This document shows positions 1 through 7,285 of a stretch of 37,932 nt of DNA, in pieces (the first letter of the stretch is position 1; each line of letters opens with the position of its first letter). A program made the translations under genes and the position numbers. A model generated the notes under the pieces. That model was not told the origin of the DNA. It saw nothing but the letters and a program-made list of their open reading frames with translations, and ran no database searches. Source of the stretch: an uncultured Opitutia bacterium (GTDB taxonomy: Bacteria > Verrucomicrobiota > Verrucomicrobiia > Opitutales > Opitutaceae); assembly GCA_903873805.1 (NCBI GenBank), contig CAIQQB010000124.1, positions 1 through 37,932 of the forward strand. The letters are read 5' to 3'.

Positions 1-127
1 GACTCCGGTCGGCCTACGGCCTCCCTCCGTCGGGACAGCTCTCACCCAACCCACGACATCAACCCAAAACCAGCTCCCAGACTAACACTCGGGGTGGCTC
101 GAAAATGTGAGGCCAGTCAGGCGGTCA
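1..127. mobile_element. Possible IS21-family element end (remnant, cut by window edge)
   Basis: No open frame here matches a protein I recognise. Two related motifs, GGTGGCTCGAAA around 94-105 and GGCGGTCAAT around 120-129, resemble the multiple GTGGCTC-type terminal repeats I associate with IS21-family elements, and CA at 126-127 would fit a TG...CA terminus. The reading frame of the adjacent sigma factor is lost exactly here, with an in-frame TGA at 108-110. Insertion of an element, with this as its noncoding end, is an inference. An assembly junction is the alternative. Confidence 0.4.
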
Positions 128-128
128 A

Positions 129-332
129 TTGCAGCAGGCGCTGGAACGTCTTCCGGCCGAGTTCCGCGAGGTCATCGTGCTGCACGAACTCGAGGGGCTG
201 GCCTACCGCGAAATCGCCATGGTCGCGGAGATTCCCCTCGGAACCGTCATGTCACGCCTCTCACGGGGCCGGCAGAAACTGCAGGCCGAGCTGCTTGCGC
301 TCAACGGAAAGGAGCCCACCCATGGACTGTAA
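129..332 (+). pseudogene. 5'-truncated ECF sigma factor (region 4 only)
   Basis: The remaining 67 codons encode sigma region 4 of an ECF (sigma-70 family) RNA polymerase sigma factor: the [12 protein letters not shown] helix, then a helix-turn-helix around residues 22-52 ending in the typical [14 protein letters not shown]. Region 4 binds the -35 element. Region 2, which melts the -10 element and binds core polymerase, should occupy about 80-100 residues upstream but is absent, and the frame is closed by TGA at 108-110. The TTG at 129 is only the first possible start, so a functional product is unlikely. The stop overlaps the anti-sigma start by 11 nt, the usual sigma/anti-sigma coupling, so the intact ancestor was clearly the partner of the next gene. 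Confidence 0.75.
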
Positions 333-1098
333 CGAATCCCGCGGCCTCATCGAGGCCGACACCGACGGTGAAATTGAGCTGGTTCACCACCTGGAGCTGG
401 CGGCCCACCTGCGCAGCTGTCCGGCCTGCACCCGCCGGGCGGAGGCGGTGCGCAATCGGACAGCAGCGTTGCGCGAAGGCCTGCCGCGGTTTTCCGCCCC
501 ACCCGAAATGGCCGGCCGCATTCGCGCTGCGTTGGCGGAGGGGACCGCGCCGATTCCGGTCGCGGCTTCGACATCACGAACTTCCGGGCGCAACCGCTCA
601 CTCTGGCCGGCGTTGGGCATGGCGGCATCGCTCGCGTTCGCCGTGCTCGTCGGATTCAGCTGGGGTGGGGTTCGCGCACGCGCCGACCGGCTTTTCGACG
701 AAGCATTCACCAGTCACGTGCGTTCGCTCCAAGCCGGCCATCTGACCGATGTGGTTTCGACCGACCAGCACACGGTGAAGCCGTGGTTTGCAGGGAAGCT
801 GGACTTTTCCCCGCCGGTGACCGATCTAACCGAGGCCGGATTTCCGCTGGCGGGCGGCCGGCTCGAGGAGATGGGTGGCCGGCCGGCGGCGGCGCTGATT
901 TTTCATCGGCGGCAGCACACCATCAACCTATTCATCTGGCCGGCAGGAGCAGATCCGATCACCGCACGGGCGGGGGCGCGCGACGGTTTTCAGGCCACCG
1001 GCTGGACGCGCGACGGTTTCAACTTTTTCGCCGTATCCGACATCCCGGCCGCGGAGCTGGCGCAATTTGCCGAGGCGTTTCGGACCGCGCAAAAATAG
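322..1098 (+). CDS. Transmembrane anti-sigma factor with zinc-binding N-terminus
   Basis: A 258-residue protein expected to hold the neighbouring ECF sigma factor inactive at the inner membrane. The N-terminus carries the ZAS-type HxxxCxxC motif (H29, C33, C36). One membrane segment lies at about residues 95-114, and the periplasmic part (about 150-258) has the WFAGKLDF...FPLAGGRL...INLFIWP pattern common in anti-sigma family proteins. The ATG at 322 is chosen because it gives the ZAS domain at the right distance and overlaps the sigma stop by 11 nt. Since the sigma gene has lost region 2, this anti-sigma may now have no cognate partner. Domain assignment is firm; the signal sensed is unknown. 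Confidence 0.85.
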   Translation: MDCNESRGLIEADTDGEIELVHHLELAAHLRSCPACTRRAEAVRNRTAALREGLPRFSAPPEMAGRIRAALAEGTAPIPVAASTSRTSGRNRSLWPALGMAASLAFAVLVGFSWGGVRARADRLFDEAFTSHVRSLQAGHLTDVVSTDQHTVKPWFAGKLDFSPPVTDLTEAGFPLAGGRLEEMGGRPAAALIFHRRQHTINLFIWPAGADPITARAGARDGFQATGWTRDGFNFFAVSDIPAAELAQFAEAFRTAQK

Positions 1099-1152
1099 GC
1101 GGACCCGTAGGCGCATCGGCCGGCCGCGGCTGGCCAGCGGCCGCGAACGGGG

Positions 1153-1572
1153 TCAGGACTTGGGGGCGGCGTCCGGCTTGGCGGGTTCGGCGGCGAGGGA
1201 CTTGAGGTAGGCGATGAGGTTGGCGCGATCCTCAGGCTTGGCGGTCGCGAGCTTCATCGACGTGCCGGGGACCCTCTTCTCCGGGTCGGCGAGGTAGGTG
1301 TCGAGATTGGCCTCGGTCCAGACCAGGCCGGATTTCTTCAGGGCGTCGGAGTAGTGCGCGAAGTCGGTGGATCCGACCTTGGCGCCGACGATGCCGGCGA
1401 GGTTGGCCCCGGTGGACTTGGAGGGCGTCTTGATGGAATGGCAGAGGGCGCATTTCTGGTTGAAGAGCCGGCGCCCGAGGGCGGCATCCGGCGCCGGAGC
1501 CGGCGTCGCGGTATCGGCCGCAATGGCGGCAAACGGAAGGAGCAGAAGAGTGAGCAGGATGGCTTTGGTCAT
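1153..1572 (-). CDS. Secreted class I c-type cytochrome
   Basis: A 139-residue protein with a signal peptide (about residues 1-19, cleaved near AIA-AD), an Ala/Pro-rich spacer, then a monohaem cytochrome c fold. The haem motif CALCH is at residues 41-45 and the distal axial Met is probably M106 in the PGTSM segment. The pattern GRRLFNQKCALCHSI...GANLAGIVG...AYLKSL resembles mitochondrial-type cytochrome c/c2, a small soluble electron carrier. It lies 21 nt downstream of the BatD/BatE fusion on the same strand, so it may be the last gene of that operon. A redox role next to Bat genes is suggestive only. Confidence 0.9.
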   Translation of the reverse strand: MTKAILLTLLLLPFAAIAADTATPAPAPDAALGRRLFNQKCALCHSIKTPSKSTGANLAGIVGAKVGSTDFAHYSDALKKSGLVWTEANLDTYLADPEKRVPGTSMKLATAKPEDRANLIAYLKSLAAEPAKPDAAPKS

Positions 1573-1593
1573 GGTGAGTGAATTGGAAACGCG

Positions 1594-4254
1594 TTACCAC
1601 AGATTGACGAGGTCTTCCTGGCGGACCCAGCCGGTTTGGCCGTTGGGAAAGGCGAGGCGGCGCCAGCCGAGGAAGGATTTGTCGGTGACGGCGACAAGAC
1701 CCGGGGAGAGCGGAGTGGTTTTTTGGGCGGTGTCGGCCTCGGTGGGAATGGACCGCAGCACGCCGCCGTGCCAGACGACCACGGCCCGGCTGTCGCCGAG
1801 CGGGCCGTAAAGGCGCAGACTGAAAGTCGCAGCGGCGCCGAGCAGGACGCCGCACACGAGGGTGGTCCACGCGGCGGGCGCGAGCCAGCGGCCGTCGGAG
1901 CCGTAGGCGCGCCAGAGCCAGAGCGCGGGCGCAAGCGCGGCGAGCGCAGCCGCGGCGACGGCGAGCCACTGCCATTCCGCGGGCGAGGCGAGCCCGGCCA
2001 GTTCGGCCTCGGGTCCCGATGCGAGCAGCGGCCGGACTTCGTCGGGCGTAAAACCGGCGTTCTGCAGCGCCAGTTCGAGGTGCCAGCGGTTGGAAGGATG
2101 CTGCGGGTGCTGCACGAAGGCGGCGAGGGCGTGGCCGGAGGTTTCACCCCACCGGTTCTGCTGGGCAAGCGCGAGGGCGAGGTTGTGATGCGCAGTCCAG
2201 TCGGCGGAGTCGGCGGCGACGGCGTGACGCCAGAATTGTTCCGCAGCTGCAAAGTCGCCGGAACGGTAGGAGGCGGACGCCGCTTCCGCGGATTTTGGAA
2301 TTTGGATCTGGGAATTTGGATTGTCGGCGGCGACGGCATCGGCGGCGGACAAGGATGAAGGATGAAAGATGAAGGATGAAAGGAGCAGCAAAACCAGGGC
2401 GGCGGTGGAGGTGGTGCTTGCCACCATTTTCAGCGTTTCTGTTTTCAGCTTTTCAGCTTTTGCCCCCCCGGGGAACAGGTTGCGGGGCAGGAAAAGCTGG
2501 AGGGGCTGAAAGCCGCGCACCGGTTTGGCGGCGAGAGCCTGGAGGGCGCGGTCGCACCAGTCGGCGGGGAGCGGCTGCTTTTTGCCGTAAAGAGTGCGGT
2601 CGGCCTCGGCCCAGAGGGTGGACCAGGTGGCGGATGAAGCGGGGGCGCCCTCGCCCCGGAAACGCGACGGGGGCGCCGCGTCCCCATTTGCAACTAGCGC
2701 GGCGGCGGTGGGGACGGCGTGAACGAGGCCGAAGAGCGTGGCGGTGTCGTGCTGCCAGGCGAGCAGGTGACCCTCAAAGTTGGCCGGATCGGCCTGGGCG
2801 AGCAACACGGTGAGGCGGGCATGGGCCTCGCGCGACGGACGCAGGGGATCGGTGCGTCTCGCCCGCAACAGGGCGAAAACGGCCCAGAGCGGCAGCACCC
2901 AGATCACGCCCCCGAGGAGAAGCAGCACGAAGGAGCGGTTCGCCAGCGGCGCGAGCGCAGATCCGGCGGGAGGGAGCGGATCGCGCGGGATGCCCGCGGG
3001 CGGAGTGGGGGAGACAGCCGCCTGCCCGCCGGACGGGGGAGCGCCACTCTCGACCGGGGCCGCGGGGGCGGCGGCGCCCGTGACGGAGAGGGTGAAAGCC
3101 GGCGTGGTGGCTTTTTTATATTCCCCGGCCTGCGGATCGAAGTAGCTGAAGTTGAGCGGTCCGAGGGTGTAGACGCCGGGTTTGGTGGGGATGAGGACGA
3201 CGTCCTCCGCCAGCATGGCGTCGTAGACCGACTTGTCCTTGGCGGTGCGCTTGGCCTGCGGCTGGACGACGTGGAAATCGCGCGAGACGCTGCGTTGCGG
3301 CAGACCGGTGACGTCGGGCCAGTTGCCCGTGCCGGTGAGTTCAACAGTCCAGGTGACCGGCTCGCCGACGGCGACGGTGGCGGGCACTACTTTGCTCGTG
3401 AGGGTGAAGTTGCCGACGCCGCCGGCGAAATCGGCGGGCGCGGGCGCGGGCAGCGGCCGGACGGAGAGTGTGACGGGGGCGGTGGAGATGGTGAACTGCT
3501 GGAGGGTGGGGCGGGAGAACAGGCCAAAGTTTTCGGTCCCGGTGGTGAGGTTGACCAGCTGGCTGGCGCGGTTGAGCGTGACCTCGCCGGGCGCCCGAGC
3601 GCTGGCGCGGGTCGTGTACGTGAGCTCGATGAGCTGGTCACCGCCGCGGTTGACCTCCGCCTGGTCGGGCTTGCTCCATTCCTCGAGGGAGAGCGGCGCC
3701 GAGTTCCAGTCGGGATTGGAGGCCATCTGGTAGAGATAGCGTTTGGCCACACTCAGCGTGTAGGTGAGCGGAAAGACCTCACCGGCCCAGACGGGACGGG
3801 TGGGGAGAAGAAAACGGGCCTGGGCGATGGATTCGAGCGACACGTTGCTCTGGCCCACGGTCGAATCACCCACCTCGTAGGAGGCCGCGGGGACGTTCAG
3901 CCGGCCCTTGGAGGTGGCGACGGCAAAGGCCGGGATCGTGATGGTTTTGCGCGCGTTGGGGCGCACCGAATAGATGAGCGTGATGCTGTGCTGGGAGTTG
4001 ACGGTGCCATTCTCCATTCGGATTGAACTGCTTTCGGATCGGCCCGGGCTGCCCCCAATCTCGAGGCCGTCGACCGCGGGCAGGGCCACCGTGCCATCGG
4101 GCTCGCACTGGTCAAAAACCAGACTGAGCTGGCTGACTTGGTTGAGCGCCAGCGTGCCGCCCGGAGGCTGCCAGCGGACGCTCTGGGCGCGGAGTCCGGC
4201 GGCCAGGAGGAGAAGAATGAAGAACCGGGCAAGAATTCGGCGCATGGCGGTCAC
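1594..4254 (-). CDS. batD: BatD-BatE fusion: BatD beta-domains plus TPR and SH3-like C-terminus
   Basis: An 886-residue protein. Residues 1-23 are a signal peptide. About 25-395 are the BatD (aerotolerance, 'oxygen tolerance') beta-sandwich region, and a membrane segment at 441-465 is followed by a cytoplasmic part to about 597. A second hydrophobic segment (611-638) follows a Met at 610 and looks like an embedded signal peptide. Residues 655-715 form a TPR-like helical region as in BatE, then two membrane segments (about 763-782 and 793-815) and an SH3-like end (825-886, GWRRLAFPNGQTGWV). BatD and BatE are normally separate. The start overlaps the end of batB by 4 nt (ATGA), implying coupled translation. 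Three tandem heptamer tracts and a GC-rich inverted element are read through in frame. A sequencing error joining two genes cannot be excluded. Confidence 0.88.
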   Translation of the reverse strand: MTAMRRILARFFILLLLAAGLRAQSVRWQPPGGTLALNQVSQLSLVFDQCEPDGTVALPAVDGLEIGGSPGRSESSSIRMENGTVNSQHSITLIYSVRPNARKTITIPAFAVATSKGRLNVPAASYEVGDSTVGQSNVSLESIAQARFLLPTRPVWAGEVFPLTYTLSVAKRYLYQMASNPDWNSAPLSLEEWSKPDQAEVNRGGDQLIELTYTTRASARAPGEVTLNRASQLVNLTTGTENFGLFSRPTLQQFTISTAPVTLSVRPLPAPAPADFAGGVGNFTLTSKVVPATVAVGEPVTWTVELTGTGNWPDVTGLPQRSVSRDFHVVQPQAKRTAKDKSVYDAMLAEDVVLIPTKPGVYTLGPLNFSYFDPQAGEYKKATTPAFTLSVTGAAAPAAPVESGAPPSGGQAAVSPTPPAGIPRDPLPPAGSALAPLANRSFVLLLLGGVIWVLPLWAVFALLRARRTDPLRPSREAHARLTVLLAQADPANFEGHLLAWQHDTATLFGLVHAVPTAAALVANGDAAPPSRFRGEGAPASSATWSTLWAEADRTLYGKKQPLPADWCDRALQALAAKPVRGFQPLQLFLPRNLFPGGAKAEKLKTETLKMVASTTSTAALVLLLLSSFIFHPSSLSAADAVAADNPNSQIQIPKSAEAASASYRSGDFAAAEQFWRHAVAADSADWTAHHNLALALAQQNRWGETSGHALAAFVQHPQHPSNRWHLELALQNAGFTPDEVRPLLASGPEAELAGLASPAEWQWLAVAAAALAALAPALWLWRAYGSDGRWLAPAAWTTLVCGVLLGAAATFSLRLYGPLGDSRAVVVWHGGVLRSIPTEADTAQKTTPLSPGLVAVTDKSFLGWRRLAFPNGQTGWVRQEDLVNLW
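2292..2319. repeat. Degenerate heptamer tract (ATTTTGG type) inside the batD/batE fusion
   Basis: Four consecutive 7-mers, attttgg, aatttgg, atctggg and aatttgg, are read in frame as part of the NPNSQIQIPKSAEA linker on the minus strand. The AT-rich composition stands out from the GC-rich surroundings. Confidence 0.75.
2351..2383. repeat. Degenerate heptamer tract (AAGGATG type) inside the batD/batE fusion
   Basis: Four copies of a 7-mer (aaggatg, aaggatg, aaagatg, aaggatg) plus a partial fifth. In the gene it encodes the SSFIFHPSSL segment, that is, the end of the embedded signal-like hydrophobic stretch. Confidence 0.8.
2427..2461. repeat. Degenerate 7-8-mer tract (TTTTCAG type) inside the batD/batE fusion
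   Basis: Units ttttcag, cgtttct, gttttcag and cttttcag follow each other. On the coding strand they encode AEKLKTETLK immediately before Met610, the putative original BatE start codon. Confidence 0.7.
2641..2687. repeat. GC-rich REP-like inverted element read in frame in batD
   Basis: The stretch has two similar GGGGGCGCC blocks, one at 2641-2649 and one at about 2669-2677, around a short AAACGCGAC centre. The second block runs into GCGTCCCCA. It encodes the linker NGDAAPPSRFRGEGAPASS, which looks foreign to the BatD cytoplasmic domain. It resembles a short hairpin repeat rather than conserved protein, but only one copy is seen here. Confidence 0.4.
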
Positions 4255-6194
4255 CAGTTGTGAGCCCGGTTGGTGCGGGCGGCGGGCGGAGTGTCTTGCA
4301 TGAGTTGAAAGAGGTGGGCCGGTGAATCCTGGTCGCGGACCTGCTCGAGCTTCTGCAGGGGAATCACGAGCGTCGGATCGACCGGCGGGCGGGCGCCAGC
4401 TGTCTGGGGCTGGACGCCGCCGACCTGCTGGGTTTCCCCCGACGATTCCTGGGGCGTGGCGGATGGCGGCGGCTGCAGCTGGTCGAAGGCCTTGTCCCCC
4501 TTGCCGGTGGACTGATCTTTCTTGGCGGGAGGTTGGGTTGGGTTCTGCTTCTGATCCGGCTGACTGGGGTTCTGCTGGTCCGACTTGCCTGGGTTGTCCT
4601 TGGGCTGGTCGGGAGAGGTGGAGGAGTTCTGCGGCTGGCCGGAGGGGTCGCCTGATTTGTCGGATGGCGAATTTTTCTGATCCTTGGACTGGCTGTCCTG
4701 TTTCTGCTGGTCGGGTTTCGACTGGTCTTTGGGTGATTGGTCTTTGGATTGGTCCGGCTTGGACTGATCCGGTTTGGGCTTATCCTGGTCCGGTTGCTTC
4801 TGCTGGTCCTTTTTTTCCAACAATTTTTCGAGCCGGTCGCGCAGGTGGTTCCAGTCGGCCGCCTTGGCATCGAGGGCCGAGCCGGCGTCCACGGCGGCGA
4901 GGCCGTCCTGCACGGGTCCGGTCGGGACGGGCTGCTGGGCCGATTGCAGGTCCTCGCCATAGGCCAGGGTGGTGCGGGCGAGGGTGGCGCAATCGGCCGC
5001 GGACAGCGCCGGGGCGCCGGCGAGACGCTTCACCAGCTGGCCGAGCGGGGCGCCGGGGGCTTCGGGCGGGGTGGCGTCGGCGCTGGGGGCGGTGGTGTTG
5101 ATGGCGGCGAAGACCGTGGTCGGATGGGCCAGCACGGCCAGGAGCAGGCCGAGGACCGCGACGGCGGCGGGGGAAAATTTCAGCTTCCGCGGGCGCGGGC
5201 GCACGGGGAATTCGGCGTAGAAGCTCCACAGGAGCAGGAGGATCGCGGGAGCCAGCGCCCATTGGAAACGCTCGGCGAGCCGCACGCGGCTGAGATCGTG
5301 AAAGTCACCGCGCCGGCCCTTGTCCACCGTGGTCTGCACCAGTTGGGCAAGATCCACCCAGCTGCTGGCGTCGACATAGACCCCGTTGGTGTCGCCGGCG
5401 AGTTGCCGCAGGGTGGCGCTTTCGAGCTTGGACAGCACGACGGCGCCGCGTTCGTCCTTCATGAAACCGCCGCTGCCGTCGGGGATCATGGCGCCGTCGG
5501 CGGTGCCGACGCCGAGGCCGAGGACACGGATGCCCCGTTCCTTCAGATCCGGCACGGACGCTTTCCAGCCGTCGTCCTCTGCCTCGCCATCGCTGAGCAC
5601 GATCAGGAAGCGGTCAGCGCCGCTGGCCGAGCCGAAGGCGTTGAGCGAGGCCTCGATCATGGCCTGATAGTTGGTGCCGCCTTCGGGCAGGTAGTCGGGC
5701 CCGAGGCTGGGCAGAAATTCGCGCAGGATCTCGTAGTCGGCGCTGAGCGGGCTTTGGAGGAAGGCGGTGCCGGAGAAAACGACAAGGCCGACGCGCTCGC
5801 CGCTGAGTTTTTCGAGCAGGCTCGAAACGAGCAGCCGGGACCGTTCGAGCCGCGACGGCTTCACGTCGGGCGACAGCATGCTGCGGGAAAGGTCCATCGC
5901 AATGATGATGTCCCGGGCCTGCTCGAAGACCGGCTCCTCGAGGCGGCCCCACTGCGGACGGGCCAGAGCCAGAACGGCGAGGGCAAGCCCGAGCCACAGG
6001 CGCCAGCGCGAACGCGGGCGCAGGTTGCGCTGGAACGATGCATATCCCAGGATGAGCGCCGAACGACCGGCTTCGGCGCGGAGAATCTTCGGGTGGGGAT
6101 CGGAGGCGGCCGCGCGCAGGTGCGTAATCTCCCAGAGAAACAGGGCGGCAACGGGCAGCAGCAGCCAGAAGACGAGCGGCCAGGCGAAGCTCAT
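4251..6194 (-). CDS. batB: BatB-type VWA membrane protein with BatC-like low-complexity tail
   Basis: A 647-residue protein. Membrane segments lie at about 5-21 and 66-79, then a von Willebrand A domain (about 93-290) with a complete MIDAS metal site: DLSRS at 101-105, T174 in GGTNY and D202 in SDGEA. Two more membrane segments follow (about 312-327 and 343-361). After an Ala-rich helical part comes a Lys/Asp/Gln/Ser/Pro-rich linker (about 461-565) and a conserved-looking end with DPTLVIPLQKLEQVRDQDSPAHLFQLMQ. That ending resembles the BatC tail, so batB and batC appear fused. It overlaps batA and batD by 4 nt on each side, which implies translational coupling. Bat proteins are thought to form a membrane complex linked to oxidative-stress tolerance; the exact biochemistry is unresolved. 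Confidence 0.9.
   Translation of the reverse strand: MSFAWPLVFWLLLPVAALFLWEITHLRAAASDPHPKILRAEAGRSALILGYASFQRNLRPRSRWRLWLGLALAVLALARPQWGRLEEPVFEQARDIIIAMDLSRSMLSPDVKPSRLERSRLLVSSLLEKLSGERVGLVVFSGTAFLQSPLSADYEILREFLPSLGPDYLPEGGTNYQAMIEASLNAFGSASGADRFLIVLSDGEAEDDGWKASVPDLKERGIRVLGLGVGTADGAMIPDGSGGFMKDERGAVVLSKLESATLRQLAGDTNGVYVDASSWVDLAQLVQTTVDKGRRGDFHDLSRVRLAERFQWALAPAILLLLWSFYAEFPVRPRPRKLKFSPAAVAVLGLLLAVLAHPTTVFAAINTTAPSADATPPEAPGAPLGQLVKRLAGAPALSAADCATLARTTLAYGEDLQSAQQPVPTGPVQDGLAAVDAGSALDAKAADWNHLRDRLEKLLEKKDQQKQPDQDKPKPDQSKPDQSKDQSPKDQSKPDQQKQDSQSKDQKNSPSDKSGDPSGQPQNSSTSPDQPKDNPGKSDQQNPSQPDQKQNPTQPPAKKDQSTGKGDKAFDQLQPPPSATPQESSGETQQVGGVQPQTAGARPPVDPTLVIPLQKLEQVRDQDSPAHLFQLMQDTPPAARTNRAHNW
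4499..4815 (-). repeat. Coding low-complexity region, K/D/Q/S/P-rich linker of BatB
   Basis: About 105 codons made almost entirely of Lys, Asp, Gln, Ser, Pro and Asn, with recurring short units such as KPDQS and KDQS. It links the membrane-anchored VWA part to a short C-terminal BatC-like segment and is probably a disordered spacer. The low complexity probably also makes this stretch prone to length variation. Confidence 0.8.
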
Positions 6195-7282
6195 GACAAC
6201 GGGACCTCCGTGACGGTGGGACGCAGGCGGACCGCGACCGGGTGGGTGGGATCGGATGTTGGCACGGCAGGTCCGCGGGCCGAGCGCCGGCGGGCGAACA
6301 GGGCCGCCAGCAGCAGGCAGCCCAGTCCGGGGGCGGCCGGCCAGGCAAAGAGTTCGGTTGTGATGAGGTAGGTCTTGGCCTGAAACTCAATCTTCTGCGC
6401 CTGGTCGATGGAGGCGAAGGCGGCTTCGATATTGTGGGTGTCGTCGGCGCGGTAGAACTGTCCGCCGGTGGCGCTGGCAATGTCGCGCAGCGCATTCTCG
6501 TCGAGATCGGCGAGGACGCGCAGATAGCGGCCGGTCTTGTGGCCGTTGGCGTCCATTTCCGGGAAGGGCACATAGCCGCTTTTGCCGGCGCCGATCGTAT
6601 AAACGGGAATGCCGCGGCTTTTGGCGATGTCCGTGGCCTGCTGCGGGGAGAGCGCACCGAGGTTGTTGGCGCCATCGGTCAGGAGGACAATGAACGCCCC
6701 CTGCCGCCGGCCGTTAGTCTCCCGGGCGGCCTGATCGAGGCGGGTGAGGGCGATGCCGAGTCCGTCGCCGATGGCGGTGCCGTCCTCGATGAGGCCGATC
6801 GAGAGCCGGTCGACTTGTTTGTACAGCCAGTCATGGTCGAAGGTGAGGGGGGCGAGCGTGTAGGCGCGGCCCGAGAAGACGACGATGCCAATGCGGTCGT
6901 TGGGTCGGTTGTTGATGAATGACTGGATCACGGGCCGGATGTCCTGGAGGCGGTTGAGCCGGTGGCCGTCCTTTTCATAGTCCTCGGACAGCATGGAGCC
7001 CGAAAGGTCGATGCAGAGCATGAGGTCGTAGCCCTGGCTGTGCACCTCGCGCTTGTCCTCGATGCGCTGGGGCCGGGCGAGCGCGGCGGTGAGCAGGACG
7101 AGGCCGGTGACGGCGAGCCAGACCGGCCAGCGCGAGGCCGCGGCGAGGGACGGGCGGTGCCAGGCGGCGGCAAAGGGCACCAGCAGCACCGGCACGGCGC
7201 GCCGCCCGCGCAGCCACAGCACCAGCGCGACCGGCAGGAGCGCCAGAAACCAGAACGGATCCTTGATCGCGATATTGCCCAT
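6191..7282 (-). CDS. batA: BatA-type VWA membrane protein
   Basis: A 363-residue protein with N-terminal membrane segments at about 10-25 and 53-69, a von Willebrand A domain (about 84-295) and a C-terminal hydrophobic segment (about 310-330). The MIDAS is intact: DLSGS at 92-96, T169 in EDGTA and D203 in LTDGANN. This is the usual BatA layout, with the VWA domain facing the periplasm between membrane helices. The gene starts 3 nt after the DUF58 stop and overlaps batB by 4 nt, so it belongs to one transcript. The family is known as Bacteroides aerotolerance; molecular partners here are inferred from the operon. Confidence 0.92.
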   Translation of the reverse strand: MGNIAIKDPFWFLALLPVALVLWLRGRRAVPVLLVPFAAAWHRPSLAAASRWPVWLAVTGLVLLTAALARPQRIEDKREVHSQGYDLMLCIDLSGSMLSEDYEKDGHRLNRLQDIRPVIQSFINNRPNDRIGIVVFSGRAYTLAPLTFDHDWLYKQVDRLSIGLIEDGTAIGDGLGIALTRLDQAARETNGRRQGAFIVLLTDGANNLGALSPQQATDIAKSRGIPVYTIGAGKSGYVPFPEMDANGHKTGRYLRVLADLDENALRDIASATGGQFYRADDTHNIEAAFASIDQAQKIEFQAKTYLITTELFAWPAAPGLGCLLLAALFARRRSARGPAVPTSDPTHPVAVRLRPTVTEVPLS

Positions 7283-7285
7283 GGT

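Noticed and set aside
1121-1143. GC-rich stem CGGCCGC/GCGGCCG between anti-sigma and cytochrome genes
   Set aside because: No T-tract on either strand and such stems are frequent at this GC content.
1594-2427. Calling batE as a separate gene from ATG 2427
   Set aside because: The frame is open through from batD with no stop, so it is annotated as one fusion; the internal start is kept as a hypothesis.
2719-4026. Long plus-strand open frame opposite batD
   Set aside because: Low-complexity Gly/Arg/Glu composition with no motif; antisense shadow.
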